Assembly: GCA_017546785.1 (NCBI GenBank)
Contig: JAFYRW010000012.1
Span: forward strand, 1 to 59,966
Source of the DNA: Bacteroidaceae bacterium
Lineage (GTDB): Bacteria > Bacteroidota > Bacteroidia > Bacteroidales > Bacteroidaceae
DNA: 59,966 bases
Reading direction: 5' to 3'
Part shown: in pieces, positions 59,176 through 59,966 of the stretch
Numbering within the stretch: position 1 is the stretch's first letter
Layout of the letters: every line of letters starts with the position of its first letter
Translations under genes and position numbers: made by a program
The notes under the pieces: model-generated
What the model saw: the letters and a program-made list of their open reading frames with translations, nothing else
Databases searched by the model: none
Told to the model about the DNA's origin: nothing

Positions 59176-59966
59176 AGCATTTGAATCGCTTTATGACTTC
59201 TACACAGCATTCCCAAATGAGGAAACATGTATCGCTTATCTTGAAAAGGTCTTATGGCCCAATGGCGTTGTATCACCATATGATGTAAGTTCCAAAGTGT
59301 ATAAGCGTGGCGATGGTTACTACCGCTGTAAGAATACTGGTAAGAATTTCAATGTCCGTATTGGAACAATCTTTGAGAATACCAAGATTCCTTTGCGTAA
59401 ATGGTTTCTTACTATGTATTTCGTGGCTAATCACAAGAAAGGTATATCAGCCACCCAACTTTCTTCGGATATAGGTGTTACTTTAAAAACTGCGTGGTTT
59501 CTTCTCCAGAAAGTACGCAGAACATTGCATCGTGGAGTACATAGAATCAAACTTGACGGTGAAGTTGAATTAGATGAAACTTTCGTTGGTGGCAAGAATA
59601 AGAATCGTCACGCAAATAAGAAAGCAAAGAAATGCCAAGGCAGAGCATTCGTTGATAAAGTTCCTGTAATGGGTATGCTTGAGCGTGGCGGAAATGTGGT
59701 TTGCAAGGTTGTAAAGGACACTTCTGTTCGCTCTCTTACACCGCCCATACTTAGGTATGTAAAACGCACCGCCACTCTCTATACTGATGAATGGTGCGGA
59801 TATGATAAAGTACGCAGAATGTATCATACGGAAATGGTTGACCACGGAAAAGGTCTATATGTAAATGGCAATGCCTATACTAATAGCATTGAAGGATTTT
59901 GGGGCAATTACTGCAAGCGTCCAATCAATGGTATTTATAATCGTGTCAGCCGCAAATACTTACAAA
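59156..59966 (+). CDS. IS1595-family transposase (3' end beyond the window)
   Basis: 270 codons are visible with no stop. The N-terminal part (about 30-75) is a zinc-ribbon-like/ISXO2 N-terminal region (YYRCKNTGKNFNVRIGTIFE), then a helical linker, then the DDE-type catalytic domain with Asp140 (ELDETFVGGKNKNRH), Asp211 (LYTDEWCGY) and Asn243/Glu246 (YTNSIEGFWG), the pattern of IS1595/ISXO2 transposases. Base composition is more AT-rich than the core genes. The frame is intact up to the edge; whether the element is complete cannot be seen. Confidence 0.9.
   Translation, partial: MKDINFGAFESLYDFYTAFPNEETCIAYLEKVLWPNGVVSPYDVSSKVYKRGDGYYRCKNTGKNFNVRIGTIFENTKIPLRKWFLTMYFVANHKKGISATQLSSDIGVTLKTAWFLLQKVRRTLHRGVHRIKLDGEVELDETFVGGKNKNRHANKKAKKCQGRAFVDKVPVMGMLERGGNVVCKVVKDTSVRSLTPPILRYVKRTATLYTDEWCGYDKVRRMYHTEMVDHGKGLYVNGNAYTNSIEGFWGNYCKRPINGIYNRVSRKYLQ

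Noticed and set aside
1..59966. tRNA, rRNA, CRISPR array or prophage genes
   Set aside because: No cloverleaf with a TTC-type T-loop, no rRNA core sequence, no regularly spaced identical repeats and no phage structural genes were seen by eye; a tRNA scan was not possible.

Overview
The window is a chromosomal segment of a Bacteroidales bacterium (phylum Bacteroidota). Evidence: promoters of the TTTG-N19/20-TAnnTTTG type recur, Shine-Dalgarno sequences are rare, several small families largely confined to Bacteroidota are present (DUF2795, DUF3098, DUF4250, DUF4290, DUF4294), and known Bacteroidales gene orders appear (ftsX-DUF3098-uppP-truB-queA-folK; nadK/pdxJ-exbB-exbD-tonB; tsaB-DUF4290-murA-rimM-M23-dxr-rseP). 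I cannot name the species.

Layout. 1-1.4 kb: accessory locus with a DUF6973-like protein followed by two lipoprotein genes; the second lipoprotein gene is preceded by the orphan C-terminal tail of another DUF6973-like gene. 1.4-9.7 kb (minus): DUF2795, cobalamin adenosyltransferase, a methyltransferase-like protein, metK under a SAM-II-like riboswitch, then folK, queA, truB, uppP, DUF3098, ftsX and a methyltransferase. 9.9-18.6 kb: pspC, miaB, thioesterase, acetyl-CoA hydrolase/transferase, RNA methyltransferase, DUF4294, ABC exporter, LOG protein, PfkB kinase. 18.7-23.4 kb: metal-efflux RND pair without an outer-membrane channel gene. 23.4-32.3 kb: DUF4250, nadK, pdxJ-exbB-exbD-tonB, DJ-1, ispD, recG, ndk and an M23/LysM hydrolase. 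32.4-41.6 kb (minus): one long envelope operon (tsaB, DUF4290, murA, rimM, M23, dxr, rseP) that continues into a lipoprotein serpin and an alkaline phosphatase. 41.8-44.5 kb: yicC, gmk, nadD, MORN protein. 44.7-53 kb: aromatic amino acid operon (DAHP synthase, tyrA, aroB, aroA, pheA, aroQ) with nnr and a BASS transporter. 53.1-55.8 kb: porin plus SLC13 carrier. 55.8-60 kb: accessory region with a hairpin-repeat array, aldo/keto reductase, XRE/membrane pair, a gene-poor stretch with structured elements and very small ORFs, and an IS1595-type transposase cut by the window edge.

Most of the window is housekeeping. The least explained parts are the two ends: the effector/lipoprotein array with its orphan tail on the left, and on the right a compact unit at 58581-58805 in which a 12-bp inverted repeat starts at the predicted transcription start and encloses two tiny overlapping ORFs behind an unusually strong Shine-Dalgarno sequence. 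The SAM-II-like leader of metK, the hairpin array at 56.1-56.3 kb and the long hairpin holding the transposase start codon also deserve attention. All functional statements rest on reading motifs by eye; no database search was run.
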